12,179 nucleotides of DNA from Armatimonadota bacterium (GCA_003542955.1 DPJP01000376.1:1-12179); one strand, 5' to 3'. Shown: positions 1-7,242, counted from the stretch's first letter. Notes: generated by a model from the sequence alone, not told the origin. Numbers and translations: made by a program.

Positions 1-2
1 CG

Positions 3-1424
3 ATGTGGTGGTGGTTGATTGTGGCCTCATTCCTACCGGGAGCCGCCGGCGCGGCGGAGCAGTTCGACCCGCCTCCGCCGCCGGAGGATATCAGTCAGTT
101 CGGCGCCGGAATCCAGCGCACGATGACATTGCTCGCGACAAGCACGCCCCAGAAGCGCAACCGTGTGCGGGTGCTGTTCTACGGCCAGTCGGTCACACTC
201 AATCCGTGGTGGCAGACGGTCGCGGCCCATCTGCGTGAGAGCTACCCACATGCGGACCTCGAGATCGAGAACCGTGCCATCGGTGGCTACGGCGGCCCGA
301 TGCTCATCAAGACCGCCGAGTATGACCTCTACCACTACTACCCGGATCTGCTCATCTTCCACGTCTGGAGCGGGGTGGAGACCGGCGAGCAGGAAGCGAT
401 CATCGGCCGCGTGCGGCAGCGCACCACCGCCGAGATACTACTCTGGACGAGCAACCTGCGCTGGCCGGGCAGTGTCCCTGCAGACGGCGACCCCCTGCAT
501 CCCGATGTGCTCAAGGTCGATGCCGAGGATCAGGCTATCTCAGACCTCTACTTCCGCCTCGCCGACGAGCACGGGCTCGAGCTTGCGGATGTCCGCACGG
601 GGATCCAGCGCTACATCGCCGAGCACGGGCTGGCGGTCAAGGACACCATCCGCGACACCGTGCATCCGGATGAACTGGGCAACTTCCTGATCGCTCAATT
701 TGTAATGCCGCATCTTCGCTACGACGCCAGCTTCCCAACCGAGCCGTGGGAGAAGCTGGTCACCGACGTGCCCGTGGATGATGAGCGCGTTACCGTGGGG
801 GAGGACGGCTCCCTGAGCCTGACCTTCGAGGGCAATCGCATCGACGCTATCGCCCGGCACACGGAGGAGCAGGCGCCGGGCACCGCGCGTGTGCTGATAG
901 ACGGGGCGCCCCCGGCAGAGTCGGGGCAGCTGTTCTACCATGCCCGCCCCAGTGTGACGCCCGTCATGGGCAGGCCCGCCATCAGCCGCATCGACCACGA
1001 GGCGCCGCTGCAGGCGGAGGAGTGGACCGCGACGATACTCGAGTGCGATGTCGAGAACGATGTCCTCCGCTACTCGATCAGTGGCTCGAAGACAGGGCCC
1101 GATGGTGAGGGCGACCACAAGACGCGCTTCGTCTCCAACTCCGGCCGCGTCGTCATCGAACCGGGGATGTGGATGGTCAACTGGTCGCTGAGGTACCAGA
1201 AGGCCACCATGCCGGGGGGCTACCAGGTTACCTGGCAGACGGTGCCGCTGTTTGTCGATCCATACAACGCGCCTGTAACCGATGACCCGGCGAGGGAATA
1301 CGTGACCACGCTCGTCCAGGGCTTGAGCAACGCCGCGCACACCTTGACATTGACCCCCAACGGCGACGGTCCGGTGCCGGTGGCGGCCTTCCGGGTGTAC
1401 CGCCCGCCGTTGGCGGCGGAGTGA
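3..1424 (+). CDS. Divergent SGNH/GDSL-type hydrolase, exported, with C-terminal beta-rich region
   Basis: Probably a secreted esterase or deacetylase acting on a glycan or other acylated substrate; the substrate is unknown. Residues 1-18 are a hydrophobic export signal (MWWWLIVASF, then an Ala/Gly-rich cleavage zone), followed by a proline run at 23-27. The SGNH core spans about 54-240. GQS at 61-63 supplies the putative nucleophile Ser63, NRAIGG at 90-95 resembles block II, and RDTVHPDE at 217-224 gives the Asp218/His221 pair of block V. Block III is atypical: the canonical GxND is replaced by FHVWSG (119-124). Residues about 250-473 look beta-rich and resemble no catalytic domain I know. 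The signal lacks the usual basic residues at its start and only 2 nt lie upstream, so the true start may be outside the window. The DUF4838 gene follows after 242 nt. The SGNH assignment is fairly secure; the function is inferred. Confidence 0.8.
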   Translation: MWWWLIVASFLPGAAGAAEQFDPPPPPEDISQFGAGIQRTMTLLATSTPQKRNRVRVLFYGQSVTLNPWWQTVAAHLRESYPHADLEIENRAIGGYGGPMLIKTAEYDLYHYYPDLLIFHVWSGVETGEQEAIIGRVRQRTTAEILLWTSNLRWPGSVPADGDPLHPDVLKVDAEDQAISDLYFRLADEHGLELADVRTGIQRYIAEHGLAVKDTIRDTVHPDELGNFLIAQFVMPHLRYDASFPTEPWEKLVTDVPVDDERVTVGEDGSLSLTFEGNRIDAIARHTEEQAPGTARVLIDGAPPAESGQLFYHARPSVTPVMGRPAISRIDHEAPLQAEEWTATILECDVENDVLRYSISGSKTGPDGEGDHKTRFVSNSGRVVIEPGMWMVNWSLRYQKATMPGGYQVTWQTVPLFVDPYNAPVTDDPAREYVTTLVQGLSNAAHTLTLTPNGDGPVPVAAFRVYRPPLAAE

Positions 1425-1510
1425 GGTCGGAGAGAGGGGCATCACTCCTGCGGTGGACATGCTGCCTGGTCTTGTGACCGGCGGCGCAAGTCGCCTATGT
1501 GGCGGGGGGC

Positions 1511-1536
1511 AGTAGCTACTCGGCACCCGGGTGCCG
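1511..1536. promoter_or_regulatory. Two abutting perfect palindromes, candidate operator
   Basis: AGTAGCTACT (1511-1520) is a perfect 10-bp palindrome, and CGGCACCCGGGTGCCG (1521-1536) is a perfect 16-bp palindrome directly adjoining it. They lie 131 nt before the chosen start of the DUF4838 gene and 87 nt after the stop of the SGNH gene. Palindromes of this size in a non-coding gap often bind a dimeric regulator. As RNA, the 16-mer could instead form a 6-bp stem with a CCGG tetraloop. I find no convincing -10/-35 pair in the rest of this 242-nt gap (1425-1666). The palindromes are directly visible; the regulatory role is inferred. Confidence 0.4.
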
Positions 1537-1655
1537 CTTGAGATCACGCCTCGGAAGGAACCCCGTTGCCGGTGGTGAACAGATTACCGTGTGTGGCAGC
1601 CGGCCACGGGCGTCTGTGCTCCCGCCCGATCAGGCGGCAGCCGACTTCACAACTC

Positions 1656-1660
1656 AGGTG
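1656..1660 (+). promoter_or_regulatory. Ribosome binding site that sets the DUF4838 start
   Basis: AGGTG lies 6 nt before the ATG at 1667. The frame is open back to a GTG at 1499, but the 56 residues this adds would place non-hydrophobic sequence in front of a clear signal peptide. The site at 1656 together with the signal peptide favours ATG 1667. Confidence 0.6.
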
Positions 1661-1666
1661 ATCGAC

Positions 1667-4144
1667 ATGCGCAGGGTGCCCGCGGTTGTGCTCACGCTCG
1701 TGCTGATGACTATCGCCCTGTCGGCTGCCTTGGCCGACGTCACGCTCGTTGCGCCGGGGGCCCCGCCGCCAACCATCGTCACGCTGGGCGATGCCGAGGC
1801 GCTTGCGCCCGTTGCCGCCGAACTGGCCGAGTACATCACCGCCATGAGCGGCTCGCAGCCGTCGATCAGTACCGACCCGATGGCGTCGGCTGCCGGAGCC
1901 CGCATTGTGCTCGGGTTGGTCGATGATCTGATCAATGACGGCATCATCGTCGGGGCGCCGGAGCTTCCGGCGGAGAGCTTCCTCCTGCGCACCGGCGAGA
2001 ACTCCGTCGCCGTCGTCGCCGTCGACATGCCCGGCCTGTGGTTCGGGGCCTACGAGCTGCTCGAGGAGCTGGGCTGCCGGTTCTTCTTCCCCGGCGACCT
2101 GGGAGAGAACGTGCCCGAGACAGACACGCTGACACTCCCGGCCCTCGACCGCATCGAGTCGCCTGACTTCATCCACCGCAACGTCTGGTGGGCGTATGGG
2201 GGACGCCCCGGCTGGCAGCGCGGCCTCTATGTCGACTGGCAGCGCAAGGCGAAGATGGGTGGGGTCAGGGCTGCCATGGGCCACAATCTCATGCGCATCG
2301 TGCCTGTGACCCGGTTCGGCCAGGCGCATCCCGAGTACTACCCGCTGATTGACGGACAACGCGTCGTGCCCCCGGAGAGCCAGGCGCACAACTGGCAGCC
2401 GTGCACGAGCAACCCCGAGGTCATCCAACTGGCGACTGACGCCGCGATCGCCTACTTCGACGAAAACCCGGATGCCTACACCTACTCGTTGAGCCCCAAT
2501 GACGGCTACGGCTGGTGCCAGTGTGATGCGTGCAAGGCCCAGGACCCGCCCGAGTACCGCGAATACGCCAACCGCGGGAAGGGCCGGCGGATGCTGTTGT
2601 TTGCCAACGCCGTCGCCGAGGAGCTGGCCGAGAAGCACCCCGACAAGTGTGTGGCCTGGTACGCCTACGCGGGGGCCGTCGAGCCGCCGACAGACGTCGA
2701 GGCGCACCCCAATGTCGTCACCGCCGTCGCCCACTACGGCTGGTGCTGGTGCAACATCCACGCAATCGAGGATCCCGACTGCAAGCTCAACGCCGCCTTC
2801 AGGGATGTGATGGATGGCTGGATGAAGGTCGCGGGGAAGATCTTCGTTCGCGAGTACTTCACCACGCTCGTCGGAGCGACCGATGTGATCGCCCGTGATG
2901 TCGGCGCCTACAGCCTCGCCGCGGATATGCCCTACTTCAAGGCCCACAACGTCATCGGCGTCAACTCCGAATCGATACCCGACTACGGGGCCGGCGGGCT
3001 GAACTACTTCCTGGCCGCCAAGCTGATGTGGGATGCCGATCAGCCGCTCGAGCCGCTGCTCGAGGACTGGTACGGCGGGCTGTACGGCCCGGCCGCGGCC
3101 GCAATGCGCGATTACAGTGAGACTATCGTCACGACGTGTCGCAGTCGTGGTGACCGCGGCGCATTCTTCACTCAGGATGACCTCGATGCGCTTGCCGCGA
3201 AGCTCGACACCGCCGCAGGTCTCACGGTGACTGACAAGCAGAAGGCCCGCGTGGCGATGGTTCGCGAGGCCTTCGACTACATGCTGCTTGCGCGCGCCTA
3301 CTCGGAGAAGCCGACGAAGGAGCGCCGCGAGCAGTTGTCCGCAATGGTCGATGACATCGAGGCGGGGCAGAGGCTGTCGATCGACTTCGTCCGGCACCGC
3401 GCCGCTATGCAGTACAAGCCCACGGCGCTGCCGGACAACATGGCCGAGTTCGCGGGTGCACTGATGCGCCCTGTGTCCGACGAAGCCATGCCCGATGGGG
3501 TTGCCGATGCTGCGCCGGCGCTGCGTGGGACGCACGCGATGGCGGTTCTACTTAAGCGGGGCGAGAAGCTCACGGGGGAGGTCGTCGTTCGGCGTCTGGG
3601 ACGGTACTTGAACCCGACGGCCTGGGCAATACTCGACCCGGCAGGCAAGACGGTGCTGGAAGGATCGGCCTCGGTCGAGGAGAACGCCGCGATTGACTTC
3701 GTCGCCGAGCAGGACGGTACGCACGTGTTGGTGATGAACTCGAGCAGCAACGCCTGCGCGGCCCGCATCAACAACCAGCACGTCGCGCTCGTCGGCCGCA
3801 CGCCGCACTTCCTGGGCGTCACGCCGTGGCTGTACTTCTATGTGCTCGACGGCGTCGAGATGGCCTCGATCAGCCTGCGCACTGACGCGCCGGGGGAAAC
3901 CGGGAGGCTGACCGTTCGCGACCCGGATGGAACCATCGTCACCGAGGAAGAGACCGGGGCGGATCGAGACACAGTGCAGGTGAAGCTCCCGCTGACTGCC
4001 GACAACGTCGGGAAGGTCTGGTCGTTCCGCATCACCGGGGCGTCGACGGGGGTTTGTGAGGACCTGTGGTTCACGCTTGGCGCGGGCACGGCGCCGACAC
4101 TGGCGACCGACCCGTCGAGGGTCATCGTCGAGGATAACGGGTAG
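1667..4144 (+). CDS. DUF4838 domain protein with GH67/GH20-like N-terminal domain, secreted
   Basis: An 825-residue exported protein, probably a glycan-active enzyme; DUF4838 has no established activity that I can cite. Residues 1-23 form a signal peptide (MRRVPAVVLTLVL, cleavage near ALA-D at 23/24). About 35-165 resembles the small alpha/beta domain found at the N-terminus of alpha-glucuronidases and GH20 enzymes, ending in the typical LLEELGCRFFFPGDLGE stretch. DUF4838 covers roughly 170-510. Its hallmark is SLSPNDGYGWCQCDAC at 274-289, with Cys284, 286 and 289; a second cluster, CWCN, supplies Cys360 and 362, and Cys372 follows. The last 250 or so residues appear to be a helical segment followed by beta-sandwich-like sequence. 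The FG-GAP gene starts 46 nt downstream, so the two are likely co-expressed. The family call is strong. Catalytic residues are not identified. Confidence 0.88.
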   Translation: MRRVPAVVLTLVLMTIALSAALADVTLVAPGAPPPTIVTLGDAEALAPVAAELAEYITAMSGSQPSISTDPMASAAGARIVLGLVDDLINDGIIVGAPELPAESFLLRTGENSVAVVAVDMPGLWFGAYELLEELGCRFFFPGDLGENVPETDTLTLPALDRIESPDFIHRNVWWAYGGRPGWQRGLYVDWQRKAKMGGVRAAMGHNLMRIVPVTRFGQAHPEYYPLIDGQRVVPPESQAHNWQPCTSNPEVIQLATDAAIAYFDENPDAYTYSLSPNDGYGWCQCDACKAQDPPEYREYANRGKGRRMLLFANAVAEELAEKHPDKCVAWYAYAGAVEPPTDVEAHPNVVTAVAHYGWCWCNIHAIEDPDCKLNAAFRDVMDGWMKVAGKIFVREYFTTLVGATDVIARDVGAYSLAADMPYFKAHNVIGVNSESIPDYGAGGLNYFLAAKLMWDADQPLEPLLEDWYGGLYGPAAAAMRDYSETIVTTCRSRGDRGAFFTQDDLDALAAKLDTAAGLTVTDKQKARVAMVREAFDYMLLARAYSEKPTKERREQLSAMVDDIEAGQRLSIDFVRHRAAMQYKPTALPDNMAEFAGALMRPVSDEAMPDGVADAAPALRGTHAMAVLLKRGEKLTGEVVVRRLGRYLNPTAWAILDPAGKTVLEGSASVEENAAIDFVAEQDGTHVLVMNSSSNACAARINNQHVALVGRTPHFLGVTPWLYFYVLDGVEMASISLRTDAPGETGRLTVRDPDGTIVTEEETGADRDTVQVKLPLTADNVGKVWSFRITGASTGVCEDLWFTLGAGTAPTLATDPSRVIVEDNG

Positions 4145-4146
4145 CT

Positions 4147-4169
4147 GCCGGCCGCACACAACGGCCGGC
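4147..4169 (+). repeat. Perfect GC hairpin just after the DUF4838 stop codon
   Basis: GCCGGCCG (4147-4154) and CGGCCGGC (4162-4169) form a perfect 8-bp, all-GC stem with a 7-nt loop. The stem begins 2 nt after the TAG stop (4142-4144) and ends 5 nt before the next ribosome binding site. No T-tract follows, so it is not a classic intrinsic terminator. It could lower read-through, protect the 3' end of the upstream message, or affect ribosome access to the next gene. Confidence 0.5.
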
Positions 4170-4174
4170 TACGT

Positions 4175-4182
4175 GGGGAGGA
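4175..4182 (+). promoter_or_regulatory. Strong ribosome binding site for the FG-GAP gene
   Basis: GGGGAGGA ends 8 nt before ATG 4191, which favours this start over the open frame reaching back to 4056 inside the DUF4838 gene. An in-frame GTG at 4188 and a second ATG at 4200 are also possible. Confidence 0.65.
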
Positions 4183-4190
4183 ACGGCGTG

Positions 4191-5669
4191 ATGGTCAAGA
4201 TGAATGGGCACGTTGGGTCTGGGATTCGCCTGTCGGCAGGGCAGGCTCTGCCGCGACTGGTCGCGCTTCTGGTCATACTGGGCGGCGGATTCGCCCGAGC
4301 GCAGCCGGCAGTGGTCTTCGAGGAGCGAAGCGAGCCGCTCGGGCTGACCCCGGCCAACTCCGCGGCCTGCTGGGTGGATGTCGACAATGACGGCTGGACC
4401 GACCTGTGCACGGGCGGCGTAGTCTGGCGCAACGAGGCGGGGCAGAGCTTCAGCAAGCTTGCCGAGGGCCTGGGCACGGTCATCGCGGCGGATTTCGACA
4501 ATGACGGCTTCGTCGACCTGTTCTCATGGTCGGCGATGAAGCTGTATCGGAACGAGGCGGGGCAGCGCTTCACTGAGGCGCCGCTTGGCGATGTGCCGAA
4601 ATGCGTCTCGCGGGGGGCCTGCTGGGGCGACCTCAACGGTGATGGCTTCGTGGACCTGTATGTGGGCGGCTACGAAGACTGGGATGCCGGTATCACCTAC
4701 CCGGACATGGTGTTGATGAACCAGGAGGGGCAGTCCTTCACCCTCGCATGGGCCGAGAGCCGCTACCGCGCTCGTGGCGTCACCGCCTGCGACTTCGACG
4801 AAGACGGCGACCTGGATATCTATGTATCCAACTACCGCCTGCAGCCGAATATCCTCTGGGTCAACGACGGTGCCGGCACGCTCACGGATGCGTCACGCGT
4901 CTACAACGCGGTGGCCACCTCCGAGGGCTTCGACGGCGGGCACTCGATCGGCTCGTGCTGGGGCGACTTTGACAATGACGGCCATATCGACCTGTTTGCC
5001 GGCAACTTCGCCCACCGCGATAGCCGTGGCGATCAGCCGAAGTCGCGCATCCTCCGGAACATGGGGGCGGACAATGCGTGGGTCTTCGAGGACCTCGGCA
5101 CCTGCGGAGTGTTCTACCAGGAATCGTACGCCAGCCCCGCGCTCGGGGATTACGATAACGACGGCGACCTCGACCTGTTCTTCACCACCGTCTACGGCTC
5201 GGCTTCATTCGGGGTGAAGAACTACCCGGTGCTGTTCCGCAATGATGGCGCGTTCGCACTCACTGATGCGACGGCCGAGGCCGGCGTGGCCGAGTTGCCA
5301 CCGACCTACCAGGCTGCCTGGGCCGACTTCGACAACGATGGCGACCTCGACCTGATCGGCGGCGGGAAGCTGTTCGTCAACCAGGGGACCGGGAATCACT
5401 GGCTCAAGGTCCGCCTCGAGGGTGACGGGGCGGCGGTCAACCGGTCGGCCATCGGGGCGCAGGTCAGAATCCTTCTGGACGATACGGTGCTCACGCGACA
5501 GGTCGAGGCCGGCACCGGGGAGGGGAACCAGAACGACCTGGTGCTCCACTTCGGCCTCGGTGCGCACGGGGGGCCGGTTGATCTGGAGATACTCTGGCCG
5601 GGCGGCGCCGTGCAGACCGTCGGGGGTGTGGCCGCCGATCAGTCGGTCGTTGTCCGGCTCGCGCAGTAG
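4191..5669 (+). CDS. FG-GAP/VCBS repeat protein with C-terminal ASPIC/UnbV domain (CRTAC1-like), secreted
   Basis: A 492-residue exported, calcium-binding, probably seven-bladed beta-propeller; such proteins usually bind ligands or surfaces rather than catalyse. Residues about 21-37 form the signal core (LVALLVILGGGFARA, cleavage near 37/38). Seven DxDxDG-type calcium loops begin at residues 63, 101, 147, 201, 259, 320 and 379; for example DVDNDGWTD, DFDNDGFVD and DYDNDGDLD. The third uses DLNGDG. The ASPIC/UnbV module starts near 397 (GNHWLKVRLEG) and includes IGAQVRI, VEAGTGEGNQ, HFGLG and VDLEILWPGG, as in human CRTAC1 and many planctomycete-type proteins. It lies 46 nt after the DUF4838 gene, so the two exported products may act together, perhaps with this one as binding partner (inference). 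It ends at TAG 5667-5669 and is complete, with no frame disruption. The family assignment is very secure; the biological ligand is unknown. Confidence 0.92.
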   Translation: MVKMNGHVGSGIRLSAGQALPRLVALLVILGGGFARAQPAVVFEERSEPLGLTPANSAACWVDVDNDGWTDLCTGGVVWRNEAGQSFSKLAEGLGTVIAADFDNDGFVDLFSWSAMKLYRNEAGQRFTEAPLGDVPKCVSRGACWGDLNGDGFVDLYVGGYEDWDAGITYPDMVLMNQEGQSFTLAWAESRYRARGVTACDFDEDGDLDIYVSNYRLQPNILWVNDGAGTLTDASRVYNAVATSEGFDGGHSIGSCWGDFDNDGHIDLFAGNFAHRDSRGDQPKSRILRNMGADNAWVFEDLGTCGVFYQESYASPALGDYDNDGDLDLFFTTVYGSASFGVKNYPVLFRNDGAFALTDATAEAGVAELPPTYQAAWADFDNDGDLDLIGGGKLFVNQGTGNHWLKVRLEGDGAAVNRSAIGAQVRILLDDTVLTRQVEAGTGEGNQNDLVLHFGLGAHGGPVDLEILWPGGAVQTVGGVAADQSVVVRLAQ

Positions 5670-5670
5670 C

Positions 5671-5713
5671 AGGCCGGCACTGCGAATTGGATGCGCCGCC
5701 GAAGCCCCGGCCT
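5671..5713 (+). repeat. Stem-loop directly after the FG-GAP gene
   Basis: AGGCCGG (5671-5677) is exactly complementary to CCGGCCT (5707-5713), giving a 7-bp stem with a 29-nt loop that begins 2 nt after the stop codon. It may help define the transcript end or stabilise it. No T-run follows. Confidence 0.3.
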
Positions 5714-5726
5714 CACATTGAGCGGG

Positions 5727-5745
5727 GCAGGATTCCGGAACCTGC
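5727..5745 (+). terminator. Weak terminator-like hairpin before the ceramidase-like gene
   Basis: GCAGGaTT and AACCTGC pair around a CCGG loop, giving a 7-bp stem with one bulged A. It lies in the 137-nt gap between the FG-GAP and ceramidase-like genes, downstream of the 5671-5713 stem-loop. It lacks a T-tract, so termination here is only a possibility. The rest of the gap shows no convincing promoter. Confidence 0.25.
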
Positions 5746-5795
5746 GCGCGAATAGGCCGCGACGCGCACTGTCGCCAGTTGCATGCCGCAATCAC

Positions 5796-5801
5796 AGGAG
5801 G
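5796..5801 (+). promoter_or_regulatory. Consensus ribosome binding site for the ceramidase-like gene
   Basis: AGGAGG is a full consensus match, 5 nt before ATG 5807. It decides against the in-frame ATG at 5783, which would place this site inside the coding region. Confidence 0.8.
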
Positions 5802-5806
5802 CTATC

Positions 5807-7114
5807 ATGGCCGGTTTGACAGCCGGAGCCGCACAGGTTGACATCACCCCCGGTCTCGGCGTCCACATGTGTGGATACTTCAACGACCGCCGGGCAACCG
5901 ATATCATTGACCCGCTTCATGCAAAGGCCATCGCGATATCCAACGGGGGAACGACGCTGGGGCTCGTCATCTGCGACCTTATCGTCGTGCCCGGCGATGT
6001 GGTCGATGCCGCAAAGGCAATCATCACCGAGCGCACGGGCGTCCCGGCGGAGCATGTACTCATAGCCGGGACCCACACGCATACCGGACCAGCCATCGTC
6101 GGCGCGCTCGGGACTCCGACGGAGGAGGGCTACGGCGAGTGGGTCGCGCCCCGCATCGCCGATGCCTTCACAATGGCCTTCAACCGCATGGAGCCCGCGG
6201 AATTCGCTCACGGAGCCGGCGCATGCGCCGGCGAGGTGCACAACCGCCGCTGGCACATGAAGGACGGGAGCGTGCGGATGAATCCGGGACACCAGAACCC
6301 CGATGCGGTGCGACCCGCGGGGCCCACCGATCCGCAACTGGGGTTGATGGTCCTGCGCTCGCCCGAGGGGCGGCCCATCGCGGCAATGGGGAATCTGAGC
6401 CTGCACTACGTGGGGACCAGCGCCGGGACGTCCATCTGCGCGGACTACTTCGCCGCCTTCGGCCGGTCTCTGAACCGTTGCGCGGGGGCGGACTTCATCT
6501 GCCCGATGGCCAACGGCACCTTCGGGGATGTCAACAACATCAACGCCGGCGCCCCGCCCCGGCAGAGCCTCCACCCGACCCACCAGATCGAGCGCGTCGC
6601 CAACGTCGTCGCCGGAGAGGCCTGGCGCGTCTGGAGCAGCCTGCGCGAGGATAACTTCAGCGACGACGTGGCGCTCGGCGCTACCATCACGCAGGTAGAC
6701 TTCCCCGGCCGCTGCCCCTCGGCCGAGGAGCTTGCCGCGGCCCATGCGCTCTTCGATGCTGGCGAAAACTGGTCTGACAGCGAGTGGATCTATGCGCGCG
6801 AGCTGGTGCTCTGTGCCGAAATGCCCTCACAGTGGCAGATCCCGATCCACACCATGCGAATCGGGGAGTTGGCGATCGTGGGCCTGCCGGGCGAGGTCTT
6901 CACCGAGATCGGGCTCGATATCAAGAGCCGCTCGCCGTTCGGCCAGACGATGAACGTCGGCATCGCCAATGACACGGTGGGGTACGTGGCCACCGACCAG
7001 GCGCTCGATGAGGGGAGCTACGAGACGCGGCTGTGCCGGCATGTGCGCGCGCCAAGGGGCACCGGCAAGCGCTGGGCGGATGCTGCGGTGGCGGGGCTGG
7101 AAGCGCTGCGGTAG
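5807..7114 (+). CDS. Neutral/alkaline ceramidase-like protein (N-terminal domain family), nucleophile Ser replaced
   Basis: A 435-residue protein of the neutral/alkaline non-lysosomal ceramidase N-terminal family. True members are zinc amidases that cleave ceramide. Family landmarks appear in order: AGAAQVDITPG (7-17), THTHTG (89-94) with His90/His92, HNRRWH (145-150) with the conserved Arg, NLSLHYVG (196-203) with His200, GLPGEVFTEIG (359-369) with Glu363, and GYVATD (392-397) with Tyr393. These fit the zinc ligands and substrate arginine of Pseudomonas ceramidase. The nucleophile motif, GDVSPN in that enzyme, reads GDVNNI here (240-245), so Asn243 sits where Ser is expected. The C-terminal Ig-like domain of full ceramidases is missing, and there is no signal peptide, unlike the three genes upstream. 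The zinc site looks intact but ceramide hydrolysis by the known mechanism is doubtful. More likely a metal-dependent hydrolase or binding protein of unknown substrate. Confidence 0.87.
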   Translation: MAGLTAGAAQVDITPGLGVHMCGYFNDRRATDIIDPLHAKAIAISNGGTTLGLVICDLIVVPGDVVDAAKAIITERTGVPAEHVLIAGTHTHTGPAIVGALGTPTEEGYGEWVAPRIADAFTMAFNRMEPAEFAHGAGACAGEVHNRRWHMKDGSVRMNPGHQNPDAVRPAGPTDPQLGLMVLRSPEGRPIAAMGNLSLHYVGTSAGTSICADYFAAFGRSLNRCAGADFICPMANGTFGDVNNINAGAPPRQSLHPTHQIERVANVVAGEAWRVWSSLREDNFSDDVALGATITQVDFPGRCPSAEELAAAHALFDAGENWSDSEWIYARELVLCAEMPSQWQIPIHTMRIGELAIVGLPGEVFTEIGLDIKSRSPFGQTMNVGIANDTVGYVATDQALDEGSYETRLCRHVRAPRGTGKRWADAAVAGLEALR

Positions 7115-7160
7115 GCGCCGAGTCCTTATGGCGGTGGCGAGTTGTCTGCGTCGCTGTTGC

Positions 7161-7194
7161 CCTGCATTCGGGAGCCCCGGCCCGGGCGAGCAGG
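7161..7194 (+). terminator. Imperfect GC-rich hairpin, possible transcript end of the ceramidase-like gene
   Basis: CCTGC (7161-7165) pairs with GCAGG (7190-7194), and CCC/GGG pairing inside (7176-7178 with 7184-7186) could extend the fold. It lies 47 nt after the stop and just before the promoter candidate at 7207. The fold is imperfect and no T-tract follows. Confidence 0.2.
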
Positions 7195-7206
7195 ATGGAG
7201 GCAGCT

Positions 7207-7234
7207 TTGCCGCTTCCGGCGGCTATGGTATCAT
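7207..7234 (+). promoter_or_regulatory. Candidate sigma70-type promoter for the CorC pair
   Basis: TTGCCG (7207-7212, 4 of 6 matches to TTGACA) is followed after 16 nt by TATCAT (7229-7234, 5 of 6 matches to TATAAT). An extended -10 TGG directly precedes the -10 box. Transcription would start near 7241 and leave a leader of about 70 nt before ATG 7314. This is the best promoter-like sequence I found in the window; the organism's own consensus is unknown. Confidence 0.5.
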
Positions 7235-7242
7235 GACCACGG

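Noticed and set aside
1538..1566. Promoter based on TTGAGA at 1538-1543
   Set aside because: The -35 match is good (5 of 6) but no AT-rich -10 box lies 16-18 nt downstream; the sequence there is CCCCGT.
1499..1666. N-terminal extension of the DUF4838 gene from a GTG at 1499
   Set aside because: It adds 56 polar, low-similarity residues before a clear signal peptide; ATG 1667 has its own ribosome site.
540..3535. Long antisense open frames opposite the SGNH and DUF4838 genes (540-1547 and 1544-3535, minus strand)
   Set aside because: They are rich in Arg, His, Gly and Val with no domain or signal, as expected for the reverse of GC-rich coding sequence. The plus-strand genes have clear families.
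4056..4190. FG-GAP gene starting inside the DUF4838 gene at 4056
   Set aside because: The extra 45 residues are Arg-rich out-of-frame sequence; the strong ribosome site at 4175-4182 and the signal peptide support ATG 4191.
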